Under the pieces are notes generated by a model. The model was not told the origin of the DNA. It saw only the letters and a program-made list of their open reading frames with translations, and made no database searches. 64,000 nucleotides of DNA from Haloarchaeobius iranensis (GTDB lineage Archaea > Halobacteriota > Halobacteria > Halobacteriales > Natrialbaceae). The stretch is taken from assembly GCF_900103505.1 (NCBI RefSeq), contig NZ_FNIA01000003.1:186001-250000 (forward strand), given 5' to 3'. The translations under genes and the position numbers were made by a program. Positions 1 to 8,359 of this stretch are shown here, one piece after another; position 1 is the first letter of the stretch; every line of letters begins with the position of its first letter.

Positions 1-1
1 G

Positions 2-295
2 GACGTGATGGCCGACTCGCCCTCGGGCGACATCGTGGCCTACGGCGACGTGACTCGGTCGGTCGCGCTCGGCCACGCCCGCTCGGACGAGGCCACGTAC
101 CGCGAACTCGGCTGCGACGACGAGCGCTTCCACACGTTCGTCACGCCCGGGGACACCGTCTACGGCTTCACCCGGGTGCTCGACGCCGAGGCGACCCACG
201 ACCACGCCGGCACCGTCACCTTCGAGCACATCGCGTTCAACCAGCACGACGCACCCGTCTACTCGGGCACCCGTCGCGCGCTCATCCAGCAATGA
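2..295 (+). CDS. mch: Mesaconyl-CoA hydratase (MaoC-like), C-terminal part, cut by window start
   Basis: The frame is open from the first bases of the window and ends at a TGA at 293-295, so only the last ~97 residues are present. They look like the second MaoC/hot-dog half of beta-methylmalyl-CoA dehydratase (mesaconyl-CoA hydratase): a GDTVYGF stretch and a GTVTFEHIAFNQ-like strand. The stop overlaps the start of the CitE-type lyase by 4 nt (ATGA). In haloarchaea this pair belongs to the methylaspartate cycle for acetyl-CoA assimilation, hydrating mesaconyl-C1-CoA to beta-methylmalyl-CoA. Family assignment rests on the C-terminal third and the neighbour, so a related MaoC dehydratase is not excluded. 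Confidence 0.75.
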   Translation, partial: DVMADSPSGDIVAYGDVTRSVALGHARSDEATYRELGCDDERFHTFVTPGDTVYGFTRVLDAEATHDHAGTVTFEHIAFNQHDAPVYSGTRRALIQQ

Positions 296-1332
296 CAGAC
301 ATCGCACGCACCTTCCAGACCGCACCGGCCGCCGTCCCGCGGGACAACACGGCGAAGTACCTCGACAGCGCCCTCGACAGCGAGGGGTTCGCCTGCCCGG
401 ACTGGCTCGTCCCCGACCTGGAGGACGGCACCGCACCCGACATGAAGGCCGAGGCGCTGGAGAACGTCGTCGACCGATTGCCCGAGCACGCCGACGCGTT
501 CCCCGGCGAGATCTGGCCCCGCGTGCAGTGGGCCTACGACGACGAGGGCGCACGGGAGCAGGGGCGCGAGGAGATCCGCACGCTGGTCGAGGAGGTCGGC
601 GAGCACATCGACGGCGTCGTCGTCCCGAAGGTCGGCCGGCTGGCGGACGTGAAGGATGCCGCAGGCGTCGTCGCGGACGCAGAGCGCGAGTTCGGCTTCG
701 CCGACGACGCCATTGGGATGGCGGTCATCGTCGAGACGGCCGCCGCGAAGTCCGACCTCCGCGAGATATCGCTGTTCGGTTCGAACTCCCGGCTCGACGC
801 ACTCGTGTTCGGTCCGGTCGACTACACCGCCGAACTCGGCGGCCGCGAACTCGACGGCGAACGACCGGAGTGGGGGGGCCTGCTCGAGGACCTCTCGAAC
901 GAGGCCAGCGCGAACGACCTCGTCGCCATCGGCGGCCCCTACGACCGGCTGTTCACCGAGCGGGCCGGCGTCACCTTCTACAACGGGGACGGCTACGCCG
1001 ACCACGTCGAGCGCGAGGCCCGCGTCGGCCTCGACGGCTCGTGGTCGCTCTACCCCAAACAGACGATCCAGGCGAACCGCATCCACATGCCCACGAGCGA
1101 CGAGCTGGCCCGCGACGTCCGCAAGATAGAGGCGTTCCAGGAGGCAAAATCCGGTGGTACCGGCGCGGTCACCGTCGAGGGACAGATGGTCGACGAGGCG
1201 ACGTTCAAGAACTTCGTCAACACCGTCGAGACGGTCCGGACCATCGACGAGCGCCACCCCGACCAGACCGGCGAGGCCTACGAGGACGAGCTGCTCGAGC
1301 GTGCGCTCACCGTCGACACGACCTGGGAGTAG
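292..1332 (+). CDS. citE: HpcH/HpaI-CitE family beta-methylmalyl-CoA / malyl-CoA lyase
   Basis: 346 residues of the CitE TIM-barrel family. Visible motifs: VPDLEDGTAPD near residue 40 (acidic metal/CoA-binding region), VVVPKVG near 110, a central VIVETAAA glutamate, FGPVDYTAELG and a C-terminal LYPKQTIQAN. The start overlaps the upstream hydratase stop by 4 nt, indicating translational coupling. In the haloarchaeal methylaspartate cycle this lyase cleaves beta-methylmalyl-CoA to propionyl-CoA and glyoxylate; a malyl-CoA thioesterase role is a family alternative. Genomic pairing with the hydratase favours the lyase role. Confidence 0.85.
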   Translation: MTDIARTFQTAPAAVPRDNTAKYLDSALDSEGFACPDWLVPDLEDGTAPDMKAEALENVVDRLPEHADAFPGEIWPRVQWAYDDEGAREQGREEIRTLVEEVGEHIDGVVVPKVGRLADVKDAAGVVADAEREFGFADDAIGMAVIVETAAAKSDLREISLFGSNSRLDALVFGPVDYTAELGGRELDGERPEWGGLLEDLSNEASANDLVAIGGPYDRLFTERAGVTFYNGDGYADHVEREARVGLDGSWSLYPKQTIQANRIHMPTSDELARDVRKIEAFQEAKSGGTGAVTVEGQMVDEATFKNFVNTVETVRTIDERHPDQTGEAYEDELLERALTVDTTWE

Positions 1333-1381
1333 TCCCCGGAGCCGTGAATCGACCGCCGCTGCTGCGCTCCTCCGCTCTCGA

Positions 1382-2284
1382 CTACTCCAGCCCGTGTTCC
1401 GAACGGTAGGCAGCGGCGTCCGGGGCGATGGGGTCCGAACGGGTGCCGTCCGGTGCCAGGTCGGCGTCGGGGAGTGACAGCGTATCGAAGGTGACGAAGC
1501 CGCAGCCGTCGCACTCGAACGCCGTCGACCCGAGTGCGGGGTACTGCACGTCGCGCTCCTCGAACGAGCCGCCGCAGTGCTGGCAGTCCTCGCGCGGCGA
1601 CGGGAGCTCGTGGAGGTGGTAGGCCCGGAACACCTCGTCGCAGTCCTCGCAGCGGTACTGCGCCTCGTACACCCGGTCGAGGTTCCGGTCGCGGTCCTCG
1701 CTCACCGCCGTCGAGCCGCAGTCCTCGCACCGCAACTCGTCCGCCAGGACCGCCTCGATGGTCGTCAGCTCACGGTACCTGACGATGGGGTCGTCGTGCT
1801 CGCGTGCCAGGTGTTCGAGCGAGGACTGCGGCTCGGTGAACGGCCGGAAGCCGTACTGCCGGGCACACTCGCTCGCGGCCGCCTCGCCCCGCGCGTCCCC
1901 GTCGTCTGAGACGCGATCGACGATGGTGACCTCGCCGTCCGCACCCTTCCGGTAGACGTGGCCGCTCCCGGCGTCCGAGGTGTCGTTCACCCCCAGGACG
2001 CAGCCGGACTCGCCCGGCTCCAGCACCGCCTGCATGAACGGTCCGAACAGCGTCTCGTCGTCACTCTTGATGGCGTACGCGGAGGCCATGTCCGGCTGTC
2101 GCAGTCTGCTCGTGGTCAGCGCGATGACCTCGTACTGAACGTCGGGCACTCGGTCTCCCGGGTCCGCTGGCCCGGTGTCGACGACGTTCGCGAAGTCGTC
2201 CGCGAGCGTGAGCCGGCTCCGGAGCGTCTGGAGCCGCTCCCGGGGGTTCTCGACCGCGAACGACTGGACCACCCAGTAGGACAT
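1382..2284 (-). CDS. Haloarchaeal protein with two C-terminal zinc ribbons
   Basis: 300 residues, function not recognised. The N-terminal ~175 residues are an unassigned alpha/beta region beginning MSYWVVQSFAV. The C-terminal part has four CxxC knuckles: CEDCGS and CEDCDE around 195-220, then CQHCGG and CDGCGF around 238-262. These would form two zinc ribbons, as in nucleic-acid or protein-binding adaptors. No signal peptide or membrane segment. It converges with citE (49-bp gap), so it is not in that operon. Confidence 0.7.
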   Translation of the reverse strand: MSYWVVQSFAVENPRERLQTLRSRLTLADDFANVVDTGPADPGDRVPDVQYEVIALTTSRLRQPDMASAYAIKSDDETLFGPFMQAVLEPGESGCVLGVNDTSDAGSGHVYRKGADGEVTIVDRVSDDGDARGEAAASECARQYGFRPFTEPQSSLEHLAREHDDPIVRYRELTTIEAVLADELRCEDCGSTAVSEDRDRNLDRVYEAQYRCEDCDEVFRAYHLHELPSPREDCQHCGGSFEERDVQYPALGSTAFECDGCGFVTFDTLSLPDADLAPDGTRSDPIAPDAAAYRSEHGLE

Positions 2285-2342
2285 ACGCCGACCGAGTCGG
2301 GTGAGACGGAAACCGTTTTCCGTAGCGCCAGCGCCGCGAGCA

Positions 2343-2687
2343 TCAGGCCGCCAGCGATTCCTCCAGCAGCTTCCGGTTCTTCACGTTCGCCTTCCACGTC
2401 GCGTCGAAGATGTCGCCGACGACGGGGACGCTCCCCAGCGCGACGTCGAGGCCGATGTTGACCAGCATCCGGACGACGGTCCGCTTCTTCACGCCCGCGA
2501 CGACGGCCTCGAGCACGATGTACAGCGAGAAGAGGGCCGTCACGAAGTCGCCGATGAACGGCAGCAGACCGAGGACGGGGTCGAGCCCGACACGCCGGTC
2601 CGTGCCCGGGATGCGGATGGCCTCGTCGAGCAGCCACGCGACCCGCTTCGTCCGCCGGACCGCCGGGTGAGTCCTCTCGGATTCCAT
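2343..2687 (-). CDS. DUF4112-type small membrane protein
   Basis: 114 residues from the ATG at 2687; an in-frame ATG 16 codons upstream exists, but the family normally begins just before the charged MESER stretch. A basic N-terminus is followed by a GLDPVLGLLPFIGDFV segment and a repeat-like GLDVALGSVPVVGDIFDATW segment near the end. This pair of glycine-proline-aspartate turns is characteristic of DUF4112 proteins, which have two hydrophobic hairpins and no known function. Single-gene context. Confidence 0.75.
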   Translation of the reverse strand: MESERTHPAVRRTKRVAWLLDEAIRIPGTDRRVGLDPVLGLLPFIGDFVTALFSLYIVLEAVVAGVKKRTVVRMLVNIGLDVALGSVPVVGDIFDATWKANVKNRKLLEESLAA

Positions 2688-2742
2688 ACCCGAGATGTCG
2701 ACGGCGGTAAGCAAAAGTCCGTGGGTCGGCGGCAAGCGGTCG

Positions 2743-3117
2743 TCAGTCGGCCGCCTCTCGCCGTCGACGTGGCTCAGGGACCGGCGACAGGACGCCGAAC
2801 AGCACCCGGTTCAGCCCGAAGCCGACCGCCATCCCGAGCATAGACGGGGCGATCGCTCCAACCGGAACCGAGTTCGTCACCGTCGACACCGCGAGCGCGA
2901 CGATGGCGAGGGTTCCGATGCCGACGAGCGCCCACTTGCCGGCCTCGCTCCGGTCCGACGCCGCCACCAGGAGGAACGAGACGGCCGCGACCACGGTGCC
3001 GATGGCCAGTCCACGGGGACTCCAGCCGATGGTCGAGACGCTTCCCGCGACGGCGACGTAGACCAGCGAGAGGAGCAGCTCGCGGCGGACGATGGCGTCC
3101 GCGACTCGCTCTGACAT
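2743..3117 (-). CDS. Predicted four-helix membrane protein, unknown function
   Basis: 124 residues with about four hydrophobic segments (roughly 14-30, 35-52, 62-80 and 86-108) and a basic arginine-rich C-terminal tail. No catalytic motif is visible and I do not recognise the family beyond a small haloarchaeal integral membrane protein. It lies 55 bp upstream of the DUF4112 gene on the same strand, so the two may share a transcript. Confidence 0.65.
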   Translation of the reverse strand: MSERVADAIVRRELLLSLVYVAVAGSVSTIGWSPRGLAIGTVVAAVSFLLVAASDRSEAGKWALVGIGTLAIVALAVSTVTNSVPVGAIAPSMLGMAVGFGLNRVLFGVLSPVPEPRRRREAAD

Positions 3118-3186
3118 ATCAGGGCTGTGTTTGGTTGGGCGCGTAAATCTTTGGTTACGGTGCCGGGCAGCAGTCCGCCGCCCGGG

Positions 3187-3822
3187 TCAGTCAGCCCCGG
3201 CGACCTCGACGGCGACCTCGTTCCGGCGCATGAACGGCGGCGTCCACGGGTCGTCGTACCGCAGCAGGGACGGCTCGGCCGTGGGCTCGATGCCCGCGCC
3301 GTCGAGCGTCGAGAGCAACTGCGCCTCCAGCCGCTCGACCCGCCAGCCCGGCGCGTACCACGAGAACCCGACGACTGCGACCGTCTTCGGCGGCTCCACG
3401 ACCAGCCGGACCGTCGACTCCGTCGGTACCGGGGCGGACTCCGGCCCGTACTCCGCGGGCAGGTAGAACGCCATCCGCGTCCCGCTCCCGTCGGCGTCGT
3501 CCGACCGCACCGGCGCGGTCATCGACACGGACTCGCCGTCGCTCCCGTCCGAGCGGACCGGTGCAGTCATCGAGACCTCGTCCTGCCGCTCGTTCTCGCC
3601 GGAGATGTACCGGAAGAGCCGTCGGAACGCCGTCCGCTGGTCCGACGCCGTCGTCTCGACGAGCACGGTCCGCGGGTACCGCCGTAGCTCGACGCCGTCT
3701 ATCTCACGGACCCGTTCGTACGGCACCTCCTCGGCCGACCGCGACGAGTAGCTGCCCCAGGCGACCCAGGCCCCGAGTGCCAGCGCGCCGCCCGCGAGCG
3801 CCGTCTTCGTGAGTCTGTTCAT
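3187..3822 (-). CDS. SOUL-family heme-binding protein
   Basis: 211 residues. An N-terminal hydrophobic helix (residues ~6-24) suggests an exported, membrane-anchored protein. The following domain begins VPYERVREIDGVELRRYP, the usual SOUL/HBP opening, and contains MTAPVR twice (around residues 85 and 102) separated by a short acidic insert, then FYLPAEYGPESAPVP and the closing FSWYAPG region. SOUL proteins bind heme or related tetrapyrroles; in archaea their role is not established. The duplicated MTAPVRSD motif looks like a small local duplication. Monocistronic. Confidence 0.85.
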   Translation of the reverse strand: MNRLTKTALAGGALALGAWVAWGSYSSRSAEEVPYERVREIDGVELRRYPRTVLVETTASDQRTAFRRLFRYISGENERQDEVSMTAPVRSDGSDGESVSMTAPVRSDDADGSGTRMAFYLPAEYGPESAPVPTESTVRLVVEPPKTVAVVGFSWYAPGWRVERLEAQLLSTLDGAGIEPTAEPSLLRYDDPWTPPFMRRNEVAVEVAGAD

Positions 3823-4035
3823 ACTACCACGTACGCTGGGGAGACGGATGAATCAGATGCCTGGTTGGTCGGCGGTGAGCGCCGTGGCGGCGTGGGTCCT
3901 GACTCCGTCGAGCGAAGCGGTGGGACCGGGAACCCGACCGAGCCGAACCGTTCCTCCCCGGTTCGCGGGCCTGGACTCGTCGGGGTCGGAGCCAGCTGCA
4001 GCCGCTTCGCTCCTCACGGTCGTTCGGAGCAGAAG

Positions 4036-4118
4036 CGGTGGGGCTGGGATTCGAACCCAGGAGGCATGACGCCACCTGCTTTCAAGGCAGGCGCAATAGG
4101 CCGCTCTGCCACCCCACC
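4036..4118 (-). tRNA. tRNA-Ser (UGA)
   Basis: On the minus strand the sequence folds as a class II tRNA: a 7-bp acceptor (GGTGGGG with CCCCACC), T at position 8, a GCAG D-stem, an anticodon stem CCTGC/GCAGG with loop CTTGAAA (anticodon TGA), a long variable arm and a TTCGAAT T-loop. The discriminator base is G, as expected for serine. CCA is not encoded. It reads UCA and wobble-related serine codons. Confidence 0.97.
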
Positions 4119-4216
4119 TCGTGCGGTGATTCTGCGTTCGGCTCCTAAGAGTTGTCGGTTGCGCGCCCCCCCCCATCGCCCGAGCACCCAACTTTCTCCG
4201 GCCCCAACCGACGGGT

Positions 4217-4531
4217 ATGCCGACAGTCGAGTTCCATGGCGAGACCGTGGAGTGCGAGTCGGGCGCACGGCTCCGCGACGTGCTGCTCGACGCGGGGCTG
4301 TCGCCACACAACGGGCCGACCGCGGTCTCCTGTCACGGTCTGGGGACCTGCGGGACCTGCGCGGTGGCAATCGAGGGCGCGGTCGAGCCGTCCGAGCCCG
4401 CCCGCCGCGAGCGAGCGCGGCTGAACTTCCCCCCGCACTCGTCCGAATCCGGGCTGCGGCTCGCGTGTCAGGTTCGGGTGACCGACGACATCGTCGTCCG
4501 GAAGGGCGACGGCTTCTGGGGCCAGAAGTAG
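4217..4531 (+). CDS. 2Fe-2S ferredoxin (plant type)
   Basis: 104 residues with the [2Fe-2S] ligand pattern C-x5-C-x2-C (C39, C45, C48, in SCHGLGTCGTC) and a fourth cysteine near residue 85 in LACQVRV. This is the shorter archaeal/bacterial fold rather than the long halophilic ferredoxin with an acidic insert. It probably transfers electrons to an unidentified partner. It stands alone and converges with the next gene, leaving one base between stop codons. Confidence 0.85.
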   Translation: MPTVEFHGETVECESGARLRDVLLDAGLSPHNGPTAVSCHGLGTCGTCAVAIEGAVEPSEPARRERARLNFPPHSSESGLRLACQVRVTDDIVVRKGDGFWGQK

Positions 4532-4532
4532 G

Positions 4533-5291
4533 TCAGTCGCGGACGAGTTCCGGTCCGTCCTCGCCGTCGACGACGTGGAGCCCGTGGTCCCGGACGAACT
4601 CGGTGGTGAACTTGGGGACGATGCGGCCGGCCTTCGCGCGGGCCCGGACGAGCGCGACCACGTCGGCGAGGTCGGAGCCGGTCTCGACGGTCCGATAGCT
4701 CGGGAGGAAGTCCACGTCGAGGTCGGCGTCGGTCGCGCGGTCGACGAGGGTCTCGACCGTGGGGCCGGTGAACGCGCCGTCGAAGTCGATGGCCTCGCAG
4801 AAGGCCGCTGTCCAGACCCGGCCGTCGGTGGCGGGTCCGACGACGACGTCCGAAGTCCGGAGCTTCATCGCCGCGCTGTCGATGTCCTTCCGGCCGACCA
4901 GGGGTGCGTTGCCGTCGAGGGTCAGCACCGAGTTCTCTCCCTCGTTCCGCAGCAGGTGGGTGACGGTGTTGCCGACGCGGCCGTCGCGGGTCGACCCGAC
5001 CTGCACCTCGAAGCGCACGTCCGATGGGTCCGCCGCGGCGCGGTCGACGACGGCACGGACGGCGTCTTCGGCGGACTCGTCGGCGTCGACGAACTCGTCG
5101 GGGAGGTCGTCGTCGCTGCGGTAGTTCACCAGCACGTCACCGCCGGAGTTGTCGGCGGCGAAGACGGCATCGGCGAGCATCGCCGCGTAGCAGTCCGCCG
5201 CCTCGGCGTGTGACAGCGGCGAGGTGTCAGCGAGTCGGGGCAGGACGAGTCCCTCGCGCGGGGGCTCGGCGAGGACGACCACGAGTGTCAT
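4533..5291 (-). CDS. DUF2064-like nucleotide-diphospho-sugar transferase-fold protein
   Basis: 252 residues starting at ATG 5291; an upstream in-frame ATG would add ten unlikely residues. The MTLVVVLAEPPREGLVLPRLA opening, the central VLTLDGNAPLVGRKDID region (equivalent to the nucleotide/metal-binding strand) and DVVVGPATDGRVWTAAF resemble DUF2064/GT-A fold proteins. The DxD-type metal site is not clear, so activity is uncertain. No operon partner. Confidence 0.6.
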   Translation of the reverse strand: MTLVVVLAEPPREGLVLPRLADTSPLSHAEAADCYAAMLADAVFAADNSGGDVLVNYRSDDDLPDEFVDADESAEDAVRAVVDRAAADPSDVRFEVQVGSTRDGRVGNTVTHLLRNEGENSVLTLDGNAPLVGRKDIDSAAMKLRTSDVVVGPATDGRVWTAAFCEAIDFDGAFTGPTVETLVDRATDADLDVDFLPSYRTVETGSDLADVVALVRARAKAGRIVPKFTTEFVRDHGLHVVDGEDGPELVRD

Positions 5292-5378
5292 ATCCGAACC
5301 TGTCGGCCGCGGGGCCTTCAAGCCGCCGTTCCTGCGCGATGGGTGGGAATTAAGTCGGGTCAGACCGCGTATGTCGGT

Positions 5379-5597
5379 ATGAACTGGCTGAAGGCGCTCG
5401 GGTTCCTCGTTCCGTTCGGCATCGTCCTCTCGGCGGTTACCTCGGTCGTCCTCCTCGGGACGGGCCTCGCTGCACCGCCCGAATCGGTGTCGGTCGCGCC
5501 AGCCGCGGCGACGCTCGCGCTGGTGGTCCTCGTCGTCGTCGGGCTGCTCGCCGTGGGTGGGCGGTCGCGCCGCTGGCTGTCGCGGCAGTACTGGTAG
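5379..5597 (+). CDS. Small two-helix membrane protein
   Basis: 72 residues from ATG 5379. Two hydrophobic segments (residues ~6-29 and ~42-61) are separated by a short proline-rich loop, with a basic RSRRWLSRQYW C-terminus that should face the cytoplasm. Family not recognised. It lies alone between two minus-strand genes. Confidence 0.6.
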   Translation: MNWLKALGFLVPFGIVLSAVTSVVLLGTGLAAPPESVSVAPAAATLALVVLVVVGLLAVGGRSRRWLSRQYW

Positions 5598-5609
5598 CCA
5601 GGCGTCCGC

Positions 5610-6257
5610 TCAGCGTTCTCGTCGCCCCTTCGTCTGCCGGTAGTCCGACGCCATGAGCGCCGCGAACCGTTCGACGAACGTCTGGACCTGCTCGTCGGTC
5701 GCCTCCTGTGGCGGAATCATCGGTACGAGCTCGAAACCGCGCCCCCGGATGGCCTCACCGTGCTGGGCGTACAGGTCGAGCTCGGCGGCGGGGGTCGTCG
5801 TGTACTCCGTGCCGATCTCCGCGAGCGCCCGCTCGCCAACGGGGACGATGATCTCGGGGTTTATCATCCGTATCTCGGCGTTGAGGTACGGCTCGCAGGT
5901 GCCGACCTCGTCGTCGGTGGCCGCACGGTCGGCGTGGTGACACCGGGTCAGGAAGGTGAGGAACACGTTCGCGAGCTCGGGCTCGTCGGGGTCGTCGTCG
6001 ACGCGCCGGAGGCCGAGGCGCTGCAGCACCCGCCCGAACGCCTCGTCGCGGCCGAACGGCACGCCGGCGGCCTCGGCGTTGGCGTCCGGCCCCTCGCCGA
6101 CGAACAGGAAGTCCGCCCCCACGTCGCCGTAGCCGTGGACGACCCGTTCGCGCCGCTCGCAGAGGTCGCAGTTGGTGCAGTCCTCGTCCATGCCGAACGG
6201 GTTCGCGAGGTCGTCCTGGTTGGCGTCCACGTCGGGAGCCTGGGCCGGCACGGACAA
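5610..6257 (-). CDS. Uracil-DNA glycosylase superfamily protein (family 4-like), Fe-S type
   Basis: 215 residues. Cysteines in DCTNCDLC near residues 27-33, TRCHHADR near 107 and GTCEPYL near 121 match the [4Fe-4S] ligand set of family 4/5 uracil-DNA glycosylases. The active-site loop appears as VGEGPDANAEAAGVPFG (GEAPG...G.PF in the family), and EIIVPVGERAL matches the middle strand. The usual HPS/HPA motif near the C-terminus is instead VPMIPPQEATDEQ, so the catalytic histidine appears absent. Role in uracil excision is therefore inferred only. It heads a minus-strand group with the 82-residue protein and Mrp. Confidence 0.75.
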   Translation of the reverse strand: MSVPAQAPDVDANQDDLANPFGMDEDCTNCDLCERRERVVHGYGDVGADFLFVGEGPDANAEAAGVPFGRDEAFGRVLQRLGLRRVDDDPDEPELANVFLTFLTRCHHADRAATDDEVGTCEPYLNAEIRMINPEIIVPVGERALAEIGTEYTTTPAAELDLYAQHGEAIRGRGFELVPMIPPQEATDEQVQTFVERFAALMASDYRQTKGRRER

Positions 6258-6270
6258 AAGTCGTCTGGAG

Positions 6271-6519
6271 TTACCGGCCGAGACCGCCGCGTTCCTTCAC
6301 TTCCAGGATGAACTTCACGTTCTTCACGACGTCCTCGGGCGTCGTCTCCTCGTCGGGGTCGTAGATGTCGCTGGTGCGGTAGAGGATGTTCGCGAGCTGT
6401 TCGGACTCGGAGCTGTCGGCGCGGATCTCCTCGGCGACGTCACGGAGGAGCGCGACGGTCTCCGGGTCCGGGTCCGGCAGCGGGTCGGTGCCGTCGGCCG
6501 GGGTGCTGTCCTCGCTCAT
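6271..6519 (-). CDS. Conserved acidic haloarchaeal protein, unknown function
   Basis: 82 residues, strongly acidic at the N-terminus, followed by a predicted helical region (PETVALLRDVAEEIRAD, then EQLANILYRTSDIYDP) and a lysine-containing tail. No known motif. It is 6 nt downstream of the mrp stop and 13 nt before the glycosylase-like gene, so probably cotranscribed with them. A helper or regulator of Mrp is possible from position only. Confidence 0.65.
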   Translation of the reverse strand: MSEDSTPADGTDPLPDPDPETVALLRDVAEEIRADSSESEQLANILYRTSDIYDPDEETTPEDVVKNVKFILEVKERGGLGR

Positions 6520-6525
6520 CGTTCG

Positions 6526-7569
6526 TCACCGGGTGTTCGCCTGCTTCTGTCGCCGGACGAAGCCGATGTTGTTCGCGACGTTCTCCGTAATCCCCCGGAA
6601 CGCCCCGCCGGTGTCGCTGTCCTCGTCGAGCACGACCGGCCGGCCTTCGTCGCCACCGGTCCGGACGGCGGGGTCCAGCGGGACCGACCCGAGGAACGGC
6701 ATGTCGTGCACGTCGGCGAAGCGCTCGCCGCCGCCCTCGCCGAAGATGGCGTGCTCGCCGCCGCAGTCGGGGCACCTGAACGTCCCCATGTTCTCCGCGA
6801 TGCCGAGGACGACGGTGTCGTGCTTGCCGAACATCTCCAGGCCCTTGCGGGCGTCGTCGAGCGCGACCTCCTGGGGCGTCGTGACGATGACGGAGCCGGT
6901 GACGGGCACTGTCTGGAGCAGGGTGAGCTGCGTGTCGCCGGTGCCTGGCGGGAGGTCGATGACCATGTAGTCGAGGTGGCCCCACTCCACGTCCTCCCAG
7001 AGCTGGGTGAGGACCTTGTGGACCATCGGGCCGCGCCAGATGACGGGGTCGTCCTCGCCGACGAGGAAGGCCATCGACATCAGTTTCATCCCGAACTGCT
7101 CGGGCGGGACGAGCTGCTCGTCCTCGGTCGCGCCCGGCGGCTCGTCGGCGTCGACCATCCGGGGCACGTTCGGCCCGTACACGTCGGCGTCGAAGAGGCC
7201 GACGCTCGCGCCCATGTCGGCCAGTCCGGCCGCGATGTTCACGGCCATCGTCGACTTGCCGACCCCACCCTTGCCCGAGGCGACGGCGATGACGTTCTCG
7301 ACGTTGGGGAACACCTCGTCCCCGGCCGAGAGGTCGTCGACGATGCGCGCCGAGAGGTCGAGTTCGACGTCCGTATCGGCGAACGCCTCGCGCACCGCGT
7401 CGGCGATGGCGGTCTCGTTCGGCGAGTACGGCGCACCGAGGGCGAGCGAGATGGCGACGGTGTCGCCGTCGACGGACACGTCGTTCACCAGGCCGAGCGA
7501 GACGATGTCGTCACCGAGGTCGGGGTCCTCGACGGTGCCGAGACGGTCGAGGACGGCGTCTTCGTCCAT
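6526..7569 (-). CDS. mrp: Mrp/NBP35 family iron-sulfur carrier P-loop ATPase
   Basis: 347 residues. An N-terminal MIP18/DUF59 domain (1-~80, with EDPDLGDDIVSLGLV) precedes a deviant Walker A motif GKGGVGKS (99-106), the FDADVYGPNVPRM switch and a DLPPGTGD motif. A cysteine pair in FRCPDCGG near 263-266 is the probable Fe-S binding site for dimeric scaffold function. Proteins of this family carry and insert [4Fe-4S] clusters. First gene of a minus-strand set with two following genes; the glycosylase downstream is itself a predicted Fe-S protein. Confidence 0.92.
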   Translation of the reverse strand: MDEDAVLDRLGTVEDPDLGDDIVSLGLVNDVSVDGDTVAISLALGAPYSPNETAIADAVREAFADTDVELDLSARIVDDLSAGDEVFPNVENVIAVASGKGGVGKSTMAVNIAAGLADMGASVGLFDADVYGPNVPRMVDADEPPGATEDEQLVPPEQFGMKLMSMAFLVGEDDPVIWRGPMVHKVLTQLWEDVEWGHLDYMVIDLPPGTGDTQLTLLQTVPVTGSVIVTTPQEVALDDARKGLEMFGKHDTVVLGIAENMGTFRCPDCGGEHAIFGEGGGERFADVHDMPFLGSVPLDPAVRTGGDEGRPVVLDEDSDTGGAFRGITENVANNIGFVRRQKQANTR

Positions 7570-7642
7570 GTGTCCTACTCCGGGCGAACGGATGGTAAGG
7601 GCTTCGAAGGCGGGAGCCTCCGAGGACGGGCGGCCGACCGAC

Positions 7643-7660
7643 TAAAATATTCTTTAGCTA
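7643..7660 (+). promoter_or_regulatory. AT-rich promoter of the proteasome pair
   Basis: A short AT-rich stretch (aaaatattctttag) in GC-rich surroundings, 34-50 nt ahead of the beta-subunit ATG. It is suitable as a TATA/BRE element giving a short leader. Exact start site not determinable. Confidence 0.5.
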
Positions 7661-7693
7661 ACATTTTTCCACCGCCGAGCCCTGGCATCTCCC

Positions 7694-8359
7694 ATGCCCG
7701 ACCCAGGTATCCGGACGGCAAAGCGCACCGAGTTCGAGGTGTCACACACCGAGACCGACGGGCCGGTCGTCGAGACCGGCACGACCATCGTCGCGCTGAC
7801 GGCTCCCGACGCGGTCGTCGTCGCCGCCGACCGCCGGGCGAGCCTCGGTGGCCAGTTCGTCGCCAACAAGGACGTGACGAAGGTCGAACGGGTCACCGAG
7901 AGCGCCGCGCTCGCGCTCTCCGGCGCCGTCGGCCCGCTCCAGTCCTTCACCGACACTCTCCGCGCGGAGGCGAACCTGTACGAGGCCCGCCGTGGCGAGC
8001 GGCTCTCCACCGAGGCCTTGGCGAACGTCGCGGGGACCCTCGTCCGCGGTATCCCCGCGCAGGTCGTGCTCGCGGGCGTGGACGAGACCGGTCCCGCGGT
8101 GTACGAACTCGACGGCGGCGGCAGCGTCATGGAGACCGACTACGCCGCCGGCGGCAGCGGGATGCAGGTCGCCTACGGCACGCTCGAAGGTCGCGCCGAA
8201 GGCGTCGAGAACCTCGCCGAAGCCCGCGAACTGGCCGCCAACGCGGTCGCCGCGGCCAGCGAGCGCGACGTGGCCAGCGGCAACGGCGTCACGGTCGGCA
8301 CCGTCACCAGCGAGGGTGTCGAACTCGACGAGACCGTCGACGCGGCGGAGGTGATGTAG
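7694..8359 (+). CDS. psmB: 20S proteasome beta subunit (paralog paired with its own alpha)
   Basis: 221 residues. A ~28-residue propeptide ends before ETG|TTIVALT, giving an N-terminal catalytic threonine on autocleavage. The catalytic lysine is conserved in NKDVTKVERV (one residue later than in Thermoplasma because of a small insertion), as are GSG near Ser129 and ERDVASGNG (Asp166/Ser169). So it should be an active peptidase of the 20S core. The next gene, an alpha subunit, begins directly after the stop codon. The propeptide is shorter than in the main Haloferax beta subunit, suggesting a secondary proteasome set, though this cannot be proven without the rest of the genome. Confidence 0.9.
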   Translation: MPDPGIRTAKRTEFEVSHTETDGPVVETGTTIVALTAPDAVVVAADRRASLGGQFVANKDVTKVERVTESAALALSGAVGPLQSFTDTLRAEANLYEARRGERLSTEALANVAGTLVRGIPAQVVLAGVDETGPAVYELDGGGSVMETDYAAGGSGMQVAYGTLEGRAEGVENLAEARELAANAVAAASERDVASGNGVTVGTVTSEGVELDETVDAAEVM

